From: CBDFKB01 sp965248715
GTDB taxonomy: Bacteria > Pseudomonadota > Alphaproteobacteria > Rhizobiales > Rhizobiaceae
Direction of reading: 5' to 3'
Length of the DNA: 64,000 nucleotides
Assembly: GCA_965248715.1 (NCBI GenBank)
Contig: CBDFKB010000007.1
Span: 62,001 to 126,000, forward strand
Below, in pieces: positions 46,046 through 54,468 of the stretch. Numbering within the stretch: the first letter of the stretch is position 1; every line of letters starts with the position of its first letter. The notes under the pieces were generated by a model that saw only the letters and a list, made by a program, of their open reading frames with translations, was not told the DNA's origin and did no database searches. A program made the translations under genes and the position numbers.

Positions 46046-47295
46046 GTTCTATGATAACTGGAGGGTTCTATTAACCGACGAATTAGCGATGACGGCTTGA
46101 TTTACTGGTTTTTGGAATTACCGTTTCCCTACGGGGCAAAGGAGTTTGCCCAAACCCTGTCGGTTTGAGCCATTTTGGTAGATTTTGGACACACTTATGC
46201 TGCGTTCAGTCTTTCGTGATAGATCAGGCGACGCATGTTATAGGCGATATTGATCATGCCGATTTTGACTTTCGCACGAGCTATACCGATGGTTCTGACA
46301 AACAGGCCCATGCGGGTTTTCTGATCGCCAAACACATGCTCGACTTTGGAACGAACGCTTGAGCGTTTTGCATTGGCTATTCTTGTCCGCTGTGGCATGG
46401 GGCGACCCTTTGGTTTCTTTTGGTGGATGCGGGATTTGAACCCATTGTTTACCAGCCATGTTTCATTCTTCTTTGAGCGATAAGCACTGTCAGCCCACAC
46501 ATCTGATGCCGTATTATCTTTGCTGAGAACATCACGCAAATACCGGCCGTCATAAGCAGAGGCCCCGGTGACTTCAAAGCCACGGATAAAACCAAAGCGC
46601 CGATCTGTGGCGATGTGATTTTTAAAACCAAATGCGGGAATGGCAATATCCACATGCCCGGCCTTCTTGCTGCCATCGGCGGCAGTTTTGGCCCTGGAAT
46701 ATTTGATCGACCAGCGCGCATCGGTGTCTTTGTGACGTGCCTTGTGGGAGTTGCCCCAAATCTCGTCAGCACTTTTGCCTTCTTTGATCTGAGCCTTCTC
46801 TTCATCCTTCAATCGCTGTTTGGGAGCAGGTACAATTGTGGCATCCGCGATCTGGCCACCCATTGCCAAATAGCCCTTTTCAGTAATCATCGCGTCACAT
46901 TTTTGGAACAAGGTATCAATCGCATCGGCCCGGGTCAGAAGATCGCGGTAGAGCCATATGGTGCGTGCGTCCGGCATCCGCTGGCCAGGTTCAAACCCCA
47001 AAAACCGCATGAACGACAGCCGATCATTGATCAGGAATTCAAGACGCTCATCAGACAAATCATTCATCGCCTGTATGACCAGTATTTTGAACATCGTGAC
47101 AACGTCATAGGGTGGACGACCGCCCTTCGAGCCATCACTGCGATGCAAAGCCATGATCAAATCCGGTCGAAAGACCTCAAAGTCAACGACCGTATCCAAA
47201 GTTTCCAGTTGATCACCCAAATCACTCAGGCGTTTCAGTTGATTGTCTATTCCAAATAAATTCTTTTGAGCCATACGCCCAGTGAATCATAGAAC
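46046..47295 (-). mobile_element. IS5-family insertion sequence
   Basis: Boundaries are set by inverted repeats GTTCTATGATAACTGG (left) and GTTCTATGATTCACTGG (right, inverted), and by the host frame continuing across the excised element. No clear target duplication. A truncated second copy lies at 50148-50808, identical over at least 641 bases. Confidence 0.65.
46195..47274 (-). CDS. IS5-family transposase
   Basis: A 359-residue DDE transposase, apparently intact. It has the N-terminal KGGRPPYDVVTMFKILVIQ, DDE residues in GGQIADATIVPAP, DVWADSAYRSKK and SKVEHVFGDQKTRMG, and the C-terminal NIAYNMRRLIY. It is the only complete transposase with all catalytic residues in this stretch. Reading direction is opposite to the interrupted GAF gene. 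Confidence 0.93.
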   Translation of the reverse strand: MAQKNLFGIDNQLKRLSDLGDQLETLDTVVDFEVFRPDLIMALHRSDGSKGGRPPYDVVTMFKILVIQAMNDLSDERLEFLINDRLSFMRFLGFEPGQRMPDARTIWLYRDLLTRADAIDTLFQKCDAMITEKGYLAMGGQIADATIVPAPKQRLKDEEKAQIKEGKSADEIWGNSHKARHKDTDARWSIKYSRAKTAADGSKKAGHVDIAIPAFGFKNHIATDRRFGFIRGFEVTGASAYDGRYLRDVLSKDNTASDVWADSAYRSKKNETWLVNNGFKSRIHQKKPKGRPMPQRTRIANAKRSSVRSKVEHVFGDQKTRMGLFVRTIGIARAKVKIGMINIAYNMRRLIYHERLNAA

Positions 47296-47530
47296 AGGTG
47301 ATTTGCATAGGTACTTAGAAGTGTCCAACTGTCGAGAAATGCTATTCGATGAAACCAACACGGGTCATTCACGAGCAAGCCGTATGTTTTCGTTCCACAG
47401 CGGAAATAGACAGGAAGAAGAAGATTTTTCAGATTACTTCAACGACCTTGGATCATTCATTGATGATCTTCACTTTCAATTCAACAACGCAACTGCTGTT
47501 GCTGGTGCAATTGATCTTGATGGTACAATT

Positions 47531-47631
47531 GGACACTTCTAAAAACCTCGACGATGGCACCAATATGCGCTCGTCGGTGCGAACAGGTCAGATTCGAATA
47601 GTGAACAAACCAGAATCAAGCGGCCTGGCGC
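47531..47631. mobile_element. 142-bp element copy 2b, truncated by IS3
   Basis: Starts GGACACTTCTAAAAACC and is identical to 45853-45953, then breaks at 47632 where the IS3 terminal repeat begins. The right half is absent on the other side of the IS3. Confidence 0.85.
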
Positions 47632-47705
47632 TGTCCGTCGTCAGGGTTTTTAGGCTTGATTGCAGCTTAGATTAAGCGAGATATTGGCTCATCATTTTGT
47701 TGATC

Positions 47706-48686
47706 TTATGCGGCTTGATTGCGGTATTGCAAGCGCCGCTGTTTGAATGTGTTGCGTTTGATCCTTTCGCGTTCGAGCAGAATGGTTTGGTCGCGTCCGA
47801 AGTAGACGTCTGCGGGAGTGAGGTTTTTGAGGCTCTCGTGGTAACGATGGTGGTTGTAGTGCTCCACGAAGCGTTCAATGCTGGCGTTGAGGTCACCGGG
47901 TAGGAAGTAGTTTTCCAACAGGATGCGGTTCTTCAATGTCTGATGCCAGCGTTTGATCTTACCTTGGGTTTGTGGATGGTATGGGGCACCGCGAACGTGA
48001 TCCATGTCCTGTGAGCCGAGCCAGTCTGCAAGCTCACCGGAGACGTAACTGGCTCCGTTGTCAGACAGCAATCGTGGTTTGTGCTGAACAGTAACCTGGT
48101 CACAGCCTGATGCCTGCAAGGCCAGTTCCAGCGTATCGGTGACATCACTTGTCTTCATTGTGGCGCACAGTTTCCAGGCCACTACGTAGCGTGAGAAGTC
48201 GTCTAGAATGGTCGACAGATAATACCAGCCCCAGCCAACGATCTTGATGTAGGTAAAATCCGTCTGCCACATCTGATTGATGGCCGTCGTCTTGTCACGG
48301 AACTCATCGGCAGCCTTGATCACCACAAAGGCTGGGCTGGTGATGAGGTCGTGGGCCTTCAACAGCCTGTAAACGCTGGCCTCCGAGACAAAGTATCTTT
48401 GGATATCAGTGAACCGCACAGCCAGTTCTCTTGGTGATAGCTCTGGCTCTTCCAGTGCAAGATCGACTATCTGCTGGCGAACCTCGTCCGGAATACGGTT
48501 CCAGACACGCAAAGGCTTGGGAGAGCGATCTTCTAAAGCTTCGACACCGCCGATAAGATGCTTGTCGTACCATCGGTAAAACGTGGTTCGAGGAATGCCC
48601 AGTTTATCGATAGTTCGCTTGGTCGGTAAATGTGATTGCTCAACCAGCCGTATGATCTCCAGTTTCTCTGATGCAGGATACCTCAT
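47706..48686 (-). CDS. IS3 OrfB transposase with E-to-K active-site change
   Basis: A 326-residue integrase-core protein. N-terminal helix-turn-helix (PTKRTIDKLGIPRTTFYRWY), catalytic aspartates in MWQTDFTYIKI and LLSDNGASYVSG. The third residue is normally in GKIERWHQTLKNR; here it reads GKIKRWHQTLKNR, replacing the catalytic glutamate by lysine. Start overlaps the orfA stop. Otherwise full length. Confidence 0.87.
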   Translation of the reverse strand: MRYPASEKLEIIRLVEQSHLPTKRTIDKLGIPRTTFYRWYDKHLIGGVEALEDRSPKPLRVWNRIPDEVRQQIVDLALEEPELSPRELAVRFTDIQRYFVSEASVYRLLKAHDLITSPAFVVIKAADEFRDKTTAINQMWQTDFTYIKIVGWGWYYLSTILDDFSRYVVAWKLCATMKTSDVTDTLELALQASGCDQVTVQHKPRLLSDNGASYVSGELADWLGSQDMDHVRGAPYHPQTQGKIKRWHQTLKNRILLENYFLPGDLNASIERFVEHYNHHRYHESLKNLTPADVYFGRDQTILLERERIKRNTFKQRRLQYRNQAA

Positions 48687-49057
48687 TCGATATCCTCCCC
48701 ATCTGCGATCATGCTTTTTTTGAGCAGGCGCAGTTCAAGCGTTTGTTCAGCAACAACCTCTTTCAGATCACGCGCCTCACGGCGCAGACTCTGTACTTCA
48801 CCGGTGTTGGCCTCGCGTGTTGTGTCACCTGCCAAGCGCTTCTTGCCCGCTTCGAGGAACTCCTTGGACCAAGAATAATACTGGCTTTGTGCAATACCCT
48901 CCTGGCGACAAAGCTCAGCAATCGTGTCCTCGCCACGAAGTCCGGCAAGGACGATGCGTATCTTGTCTTCAGACGAATAGCGCTTGCGCGTCTTGCGCCG
49001 GATGTCCTTGACCGTGCGATCAGCCGCATCGGTATGGCGTTTAGGTGTATGTCTCAT
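48683..49057 (-). CDS. IS3 OrfA
   Basis: A 124-residue DNA-binding protein with KRYSSEDKIRIVLAGLRGED and a helix-turn-helix AELCRQEGIAQSQYYSW followed by a coiled-coil zipper (about residues 80-115). It overlaps orfB by 4 bp. Confidence 0.88.
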   Translation of the reverse strand: MRHTPKRHTDAADRTVKDIRRKTRKRYSSEDKIRIVLAGLRGEDTIAELCRQEGIAQSQYYSWSKEFLEAGKKRLAGDTTREANTGEVQSLRREARDLKEVVAEQTLELRLLKKSMIADGEDIE

Positions 49058-49143
49058 TCTTTACTCCTGTGTGGTGAAGATGAGCCAAAAACTCTCCCTT
49101 AAGCAATCATCCTAATTGATCCCATTGGTGCTGACGGGGAACA

Positions 49144-49278
49144 GTGCATCTTCTCAGACATTTGCATGGGTTAGCTGGGATTGATGGTGGGAGTAGTCAT
49201 TCTGGCCGCAGGACGATGATCACGCGTTTGGCTGAGGCGGGGGTCGATCTAAAGTCCATAGCGACACTGGCTGGGCCA
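49144..49278 (+). pseudogene. Tyrosine recombinase (integrase) fragment
   Basis: About 45 residues in frame: HLLRHLHGLAGIDGG, then SSHSGRRTMITRLAEAG, then VDLKSIATLAG. The H-x-x-R region and the following helix are typical of phage/ICE integrases (active-site His and Arg present). Cut on the left by IS3 and on the right by a truncated IS630. Indicates an integrated element once resided here. Confidence 0.75.
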
Positions 49279-49898
49279 TCCATGGGACCATCCAACACCC
49301 ACGGTGCCGTCATACCATCGTAGCGCAGACCGGCAATGAACGTCATGGTTTTCCAATCACCATGAGGGATGGAAGCCACCAGACGCTGGCCCTTTGCAGA
49401 CCTTCCGCGGGGTCTGGCCATTTTTGTGTTCAACCCGGTTTCATCAATGAAGACAATCCTGCCCAACAGGTGCAAATGCTGTTTTAGCCAGTCCTGACGC
49501 TTGCGCCAGCGGTAGCGTTTGGCCCGGACATCGCTGCGCTCCTGTTCACTGGCGTGAGCCGTTTTTTTATAGGTAATCTGATTGGCGCGCAGCCAGTCAT
49601 CCAGTGTCGAAGAACCAACACGCAGGCCATCGGCGTCAAATACACGGCTGCACAATTCGGCCAGGGTCAGATCGGGCTGCTCACCGATCCAGTCAACAAG
49701 GTCGCCATGAAATGGATCAAGCCTGGACTTGCGCTTCTTGCGCACTTTCACATCAACATGACCGACCTCTTCGGCCTGCTTGACAAACCGAATGGCCGAA
49801 CTGGCGCTGACTTGGAAATGAACCGCAGCTTTGCGACGTGAAACTCCTGACACAACCAAATCAACAATACGAAGTCGTAAATCCTGAGATAAAGCCAT
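49279..49898 (-). pseudogene. IS630-family transposase, C-terminus missing
   Basis: The N-terminal helix-turn-helix region and the first catalytic aspartate (GRIVFIDETGLNTKMARPRG) are present. The protein loses homology after APWVLDGPMDG, about 110 residues short, where it runs into the integrase fragment on the other strand. Confidence 0.82.
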
Positions 49899-50147
49899 GA
49901 CAATTCCTCCTGATACCTTGAATCAGAAGAAATCATGCACGTAAATCGTAATGCGATTCCATGAGCGCCGGAAATGCTGTAGCTGTTGAAAAATTTGGCA
50001 GTTACTGGGCAATTCCAGCGGTAACCCGAGCATTGATATTGGCCGGCGAGAGCTTTGATTCGGTTTCGGGAGGGATGCAATTATCCGGCTGTGACACAAG
50101 TGGGTACTGCTCGGTCATATTCGGAAGTCGCGATCCGCAAGAAGTTG
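49899..50147. other. Spacer without a recognised gene
   Basis: Holds the IS630 upstream end and about 200 bases of unassigned sequence. Short open frames (from 49961 and 50055) have no motif I recognise; the second runs into the IS5 copy. Confidence 0.4.
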
Positions 50148-50808
50148 GAGGATTCTATTAACCGGAGAATTAGCGATGACGGCTTGATTTACTGGTTTTT
50201 GGAATTACCGTTTCCCTACGGGGCAAAGGAGTTTGCCCAAACCCTGTCGGTTTGAGCCATTTTGGTAGATTTTGGACACACTTATGCTGCGTTCAGTCTT
50301 TCGTGATAGATCAGGCGACGCATGTTATAGGCGATATTGATCATGCCGATTTTGACTTTCGCACGAGCTATACCGATGGTTCTGACAAACAGGCCCATGC
50401 GGGTTTTCTGATCGCCAAACACATGCTCGACTTTGGAACGAACGCTTGAGCGTTTTGCATTGGCTATTCTTGTCCGCTGTGGCATGGGGCGACCCTTTGG
50501 TTTCTTTTGGTGGATGCGGGATTTGAACCCATTGTTTACCAGCCATGTTTCATTCTTCTTTGAGCGATAAGCACTGTCAGCCCACACATCTGATGCCGTA
50601 TTATCTTTGCTGAGAACATCACGCAAATACCGGCCGTCATAAGCAGAGGCCCCGGTGACTTCAAAGCCACGGATAAAACCAAAGCGCCGATCTGTGGCGA
50701 TGTGATTTTTAAAACCAAATGCGGGAATGGCAATATCCACATGCCCGGCCTTCTTGCTGCCATCGGCGGCAGTTTTGGCCCTGGAATATTTGATCGACCA
50801 GCGCGCAT
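50148..50808 (-). mobile_element. IS5-family element, second copy, truncated
   Basis: Matches 46061-46721 with a few differences in the first 20 bases and then identity. It carries only the C-terminal half of the transposase (from DARWSIKYSRAK to the stop at 50282). It ends at GCGCAT, shared with istB, where the IS21 piece starts. Confidence 0.88.
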
Positions 50809-51543
50809 TGCTCGCTTTCCTCATCATAAAGACTTTGCCACATTCGACTATGGCGCATCGGCTGTGAAGCCCGCTGAGATCAAACAGCTATGCACCGGTC
50901 AATTCACACACGATGCCCACAACCTGATCCTTGTCGGCGGTACTGGAACCGGTAAAACCCACATCGCCATTGCACTGGCAACGGCACTTATCGCTCAGGG
51001 CAAAAAAGCGCGCTTCCATAATGCGGTTGATCTCATTAATGCGCTGATCAGGGAACAAGCTGAGGGAAACACCGGTAAAATTATCCGCCAGCTCAGCCAG
51101 ACCGATTGCGTCATCATCGATGAATTGGGCTACATTCCATTCCCTAAATCAGGTGGAGCACTGCTCTTCCATCTCATCAGCAAACTCTATGAAAATACCA
51201 GTGTCATCATTACCACCAACCTGGAATTTGGCGAATGGGTCTCCGTCTTTGGCGATCCCAAGATGACAACAGCACTCCTCGACAGGATCACACATCATTG
51301 CTCAATCATTGAAACCGGCAACAACTCATACCGCTTCTCGCACAGCCGTAAAAAGAAAACGCTCACAAGCCCGGCTTGACCACAGCCCCCGCTCCGCTAC
51401 GCCTGCTATGGGGCCACTTCGCGAAGCGGGACCTATGGACAACCCTCCGCAACATCATTGGCTATTAATATCCCGTTTTGACACCCATAGGGCGGGTCAG
51501 TTTTAAATGCCAAACAGGGGTCAGTTTTAAACGCTCATTGACA
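50803..51543 (+). mobile_element. IS21 right-end copy with istB lacking its N-terminus
   Basis: Identical to 23054-23794. The istB fragment (Walker A GGTGTGKTH intact) loses its first 56 residues and is read through from IS5 DNA; it stops at 51379. The right terminal repeats end at 51543 next to the relaxase fragment. Confidence 0.9.
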
Positions 51544-52322
51544 ATCCAAAAGCCCTGAAGGCCATGTTTCAAGAATGCTGGGCCGTTTCGGACTCGCGCA
51601 AAGCCTTCGCGCAAGCGCTGAACGCGCGGGGATTTCATCTAGCGCGCGGAGATCGGCGTGGCTTTGTGGCAGTAGATTTCAAGGGTGAAATCTATGCCAT
51701 AGCCAAATGGACAGGTGTTCGCACTAAGGATGTCAAAGCCAGGCTAGGCGATCCGAAATCCCTACTCTCGGTCACAGAGACCAAGGCCATGATTGCATTC
51801 CGCATGAACGATCAGATCAAGACCTATATCAGGGAAACCGAAACGGCCTTCCAAAAACATACGGCGCAGCTTGCATTCAGAAAAGCCGACATGGTGCAAC
51901 GTCATCGTGACGAACGAAAACGTATGAAGGAAGGTCAGGAGAATCGCTGGGCGCAAGAAACAAAAGAACGCTCGGCCCGAATGTCACGAGGCTTTCAGGG
52001 TATCTGGGATCGTCTCACGGGCAAATATGCCAGTATCCGTGAACAGAATGAGCTGGAAGCATACAACGGCTTGAAACGCGACCAAGCGCAGCGGCAGGAC
52101 TTGATTGAGGCACAACTCGGCGAGCGCCGTATCCTCCAAAGTGAAATTCACCATTCACATCAAGCTCACTCCAAAGCCTTGATGCACCTTCACAGAGATG
52201 TCGCTCATTACATGCGCATGAACTTACCGGCACTGGAAAACGATAAAGAAGAAGAGAAAATCAAACAGCAACGGCAGGAGCGTGAACGCCTCCGCAAACG
52301 TGGCCCCAGCCTGACTCCATAA
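51544..52322 (+). pseudogene. Relaxase/mobilization protein, C-terminal part
   Basis: Open from the IS21 end to 52322, about 258 residues. NPKALKAMFQECWAVSDSRK, then FAQALNARGFHLARGDRRGF and VAVDFKGEIYAI match the segment following the nuclease domain in alphaproteobacterial relaxases; a long charged coiled coil follows. The N-terminal nuclease with the catalytic tyrosine and HUH motif is missing, removed with the IS21 insertion. Confidence 0.72.
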
Positions 52323-52476
52323 GGGAGTTCTTGCCTAAGCCATAGCTCAGGCTCTTCCTCTTCGTGGCAGCCATAAAGGTACGACCAGGGCACGCTATGC
52401 TCAGCGCACAGATATTGTGAGCTAATCCGCTTACAAAGAGAGAATTTGTTGGCAATTTAGTGGAGTTTGTGATTTG

Positions 52477-52504
52477 CTGTCCTTAGTCCTAGGACAGAGG
52501 ACAG
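52477..52504. promoter_or_regulatory. Palindromic operator upstream of the four-gene operon
   Basis: A near-perfect palindrome centred on CTAG: CTGTCCT, spacer TAGTCCT, AGGACAG and a second AGGACAG. The inner GTCCTAGGAC is fully symmetric. It lies 15 bases before the first ATG, fitting repression by the winged-helix protein encoded first, as AbiEi represses abiE. Confidence 0.7.
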
Positions 52505-52518
52505 TTTGAGAGAATTCG

Positions 52519-53088
52519 ATGAAAAGTCAGGATATCGTCATATTGCTGAAATTCGCCAGCCTGCAAGAGCAGGAGGAACAGGGGGATTCTGAGCAGCTTA
52601 GATGGGCCTCAAATCGTGAGGATCCATATTCGGCACGTGGCCTTGAAGCATCCCTCGGTATTAGCAAGACAGAAGTCAATGCCTCGATCAATCGCAGTAT
52701 TGCTTCGGGTCTTGCACTGAGGGATCGTGATCTGGGGCGACCAAACCCAAATCGCCGCAATCTTCATAACTTCATTGTCCATGGATTGAAATTCGTTTTT
52801 CCGGTAAAGCCCGGAGCGATGACGAGGGGCGTATCAACGGCCTTTGCTGCACCAATGCTGAAAAATCTCCTTATGAGTGCGGGCGAGTACATTTATGTTT
52901 GGCCCTATGCCAAAGGGAGTGAGATGGGGCAATCCGTGAAACCTCTCTTTAAGAGCGTTCCCGAAGCGGTCCAGCAGGATGATCGGTTGTATGAATATCT
53001 GGCGCTCGTGGATGCCATAAGGCTCGGAAATCAACGGGAAGCCGGACTCGCGGGAGAGCGTCTTTCAGAAAGGCTTCTGAAAAGATGA
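52519..53088 (+). CDS. Winged-helix regulator/antitoxin-like protein (AbiEi-like position)
   Basis: A 189-residue protein with an N-terminal helix-turn-helix (YSARGLEASLGISKTEVNASI near residues 35-55) and an unassigned C-terminal domain (residues 75-189). It heads the operon and overlaps the nucleotidyltransferase gene by 4 bp. In AbiE-type systems the first gene is a DNA-binding antitoxin and autorepressor, and a palindrome lies just upstream here. Sequence similarity to AbiEi itself is not obvious, so the assignment rests on layout. Confidence 0.6.
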   Translation: MKSQDIVILLKFASLQEQEEQGDSEQLRWASNREDPYSARGLEASLGISKTEVNASINRSIASGLALRDRDLGRPNPNRRNLHNFIVHGLKFVFPVKPGAMTRGVSTAFAAPMLKNLLMSAGEYIYVWPYAKGSEMGQSVKPLFKSVPEAVQQDDRLYEYLALVDAIRLGNQREAGLAGERLSERLLKR

Positions 53089-53792
53089 TGACTGTTCAAG
53101 GTCAATTGCTACACATGCTGGAAAGTGTTGCCAAGGCGATGGGAAGCGACCTGCGTGAGCGACTGGTTTTTGTGGGCGGGTGTACGACCGCGCTCTTCAT
53201 AACCGATAAGATCGCACTCGAAGGTGTTCGGGTGACGGACGATGTTGATCTGATCGTTGATCTGGCCGGAAGAGCAGAATGGGCGAACCTACAGGAGCAG
53301 CTAAGGCAAAAGGGTTTTGCCGAGTCCATGGATGATAATGTGATCTGCCGGATGCGGCTCGGCGAGTTGAAGGTGGATTTTATGCCGGACGATGAAAGCA
53401 TCCTTGGCTTTAATAATCGCTGGTATGCCAAAGGAATTGAAAGCTCAACAAAACATGCGTTGACAGATAGCCTCGAGATCAAGTTGCTGACTCCGGCCTT
53501 ATTCGTCGCGACAAAACTTGAGGCCTATTTGGGTCGTGGTAACGATGATCTGCTGTTTAGCCGCGATATGGAAGACATCCTCCTTGTTGTTGATGGAAGG
53601 GAAAACCTGATCGCCGAGATTCAGTCTGTGGATGAAGACATTCGTAGCTACATTGCAGAGCAATTATGCATTATTCGTGAGCACTATGACTTTGAACATT
53701 TTCTGACTGGAAATATCAGGGGGCCGGAAGGCCGCGCCGATATCGTGCGGGAGCGCTTCACCGCTATAAGCAATTATGAAGACGGTGCCTGA
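53085..53792 (+). CDS. Nucleotidyltransferase, AbiEii-like
   Basis: A 235-residue nucleotidyltransferase-fold protein. FVGGCTTALFITD supplies the GG motif, VRVTDDVDLIVDL the paired aspartates, and ELKVDFMPDD the third acidic residue. The helical segment ATKLEAYLGRGNDDL, continued by RDMEDILLVV, matches the K..A...R..D..D pattern of AbiEii/MNT toxins. Known relatives add nucleotides to tRNA or protein. Start overlaps the winged-helix gene (ATGA), and the end overlaps the phosphatase gene by 17 bp. Confidence 0.78.
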   Translation: MMTVQGQLLHMLESVAKAMGSDLRERLVFVGGCTTALFITDKIALEGVRVTDDVDLIVDLAGRAEWANLQEQLRQKGFAESMDDNVICRMRLGELKVDFMPDDESILGFNNRWYAKGIESSTKHALTDSLEIKLLTPALFVATKLEAYLGRGNDDLLFSRDMEDILLVVDGRENLIAEIQSVDEDIRSYIAEQLCIIREHYDFEHFLTGNIRGPEGRADIVRERFTAISNYEDGA

Positions 53793-54468
53793 GATGGGGA
53801 TTGAGGTAAACTGGCACAGTTATAAAGGAAGCAGAACCGAAGATAACCGGGATTATTTCGGCGTCAGGCTACGTTCTGACGCGGCACTATGTATTGTTCT
53901 GGATGGTTCCACATCAGGTCCGAAGGGCGGTGAACTCGCGCAAAAAATTACCCATGAATTGATCGATTGGTTTGTTGCTGCAAATCGGGAGATGACGGCA
54001 CAGGCCATCATTGAGATCATGCAAAACATTCACAATTCTTTATCACGGCAGTTCCCGTTCGATTCAGCAAGCTATGTCATTACCCTCATTCAGGACAAGA
54101 ATCCGCTCCTTGTTTTACACGCGGGGGACTGTTTGCTCGGGCAGCATGATGGAAAAAATAATCAAGTTCGGTGGCTGACAAAGCCCCACACTCTTGCCAA
54201 CGCCACAAGAGATATGTCAGTCGTTTCACTCGTGGACTATCCGGCACGGCACTTTCTGACCCGGAGTTTTAGGCCAAAGGAATTCATGGTGCCCGAGGTA
54301 AGCGAGATTAAAATCCAACATGGCGATTCATTTATTGTGGCAACAGACGCGCCGCGCCTAATTCACTCCGGTGAAAAGGGCGCGGTGTCAGATCAAGTCG
54401 GAACTAATTCAGCTGACCAGAGTGTTCTGCGAATTCGATCTCTCGGGAAACTACTCTCTTTGACGTGA
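53776..54468 (+). CDS. PP2C-type protein phosphatase
   Basis: A 230-residue PP2C/SpoIIE-fold protein. Metal-site motifs in order: SRTEDNRDYFGV near residue 19, IVLDGSTSGPKGGELA near 47, VLHAGDCLLGQ near 116 and SFIVATDAPRL near 185. The usual TDG is TDA, with the metal-binding aspartates kept. It may remove phosphate from serine/threonine or, by analogy with other conflict systems, act as a sensor. An alternative start at 53794 would give a 1-bp gap from the preceding stop. Downstream end overlaps the TIR gene by 4 bp. Confidence 0.8.
   Translation: MKTVPEMGIEVNWHSYKGSRTEDNRDYFGVRLRSDAALCIVLDGSTSGPKGGELAQKITHELIDWFVAANREMTAQAIIEIMQNIHNSLSRQFPFDSASYVITLIQDKNPLLVLHAGDCLLGQHDGKNNQVRWLTKPHTLANATRDMSVVSLVDYPARHFLTRSFRPKEFMVPEVSEIKIQHGDSFIVATDAPRLIHSGEKGAVSDQVGTNSADQSVLRIRSLGKLLSLT

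Larger units (their letters stand above)
44953..47530 (+). pseudogene. GAF-domain sensor gene broken by a MITE, an IS5 element and a second MITE
   Basis: Residues 1-300 (44953-45852) are intact and AT-rich. The segment HTRLIIPIQL...LGVLRLSNF near residues 215-260 looks like a GAF domain. The frame ends artificially inside the MITE at 45853. Deleting the MITE with its AGTT duplication, and then the IS5 element at 46046-47295, keeps one frame: EQEV - SRLTHGLGANIDATVK - GDLHRYLEVSNCREML onward to 47530, where another MITE begins. The HGLGANI segment resembles a histidine-kinase H-box, so this may be a lost sensor kinase; that part is inference. Confidence 0.6.
47632..49143 (-). mobile_element. 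IS3-family element 2
   Basis: A 1512-bp element with ends TGTCCGTCGTCAG (left) and TGTTCCCCGTCAG (right, inverted), containing orfA and orfB on the minus strand. Flanks differ: a MITE on the left, an integrase fragment on the right. So insertion was followed by deletion or recombination. Confidence 0.8.

Noticed and set aside
47320..47334. TTAGAAGTGTCC right of the IS5 element as a MITE end
   Set aside because: It matches a MITE terminus over 12 bases, but there is no paired left end or duplication, and it reads in frame as part of the broken GAF gene.
49961..50255. Short open frames between IS630 and the IS5 copy
   Set aside because: One runs into IS5 non-coding DNA and neither has a recognisable motif.
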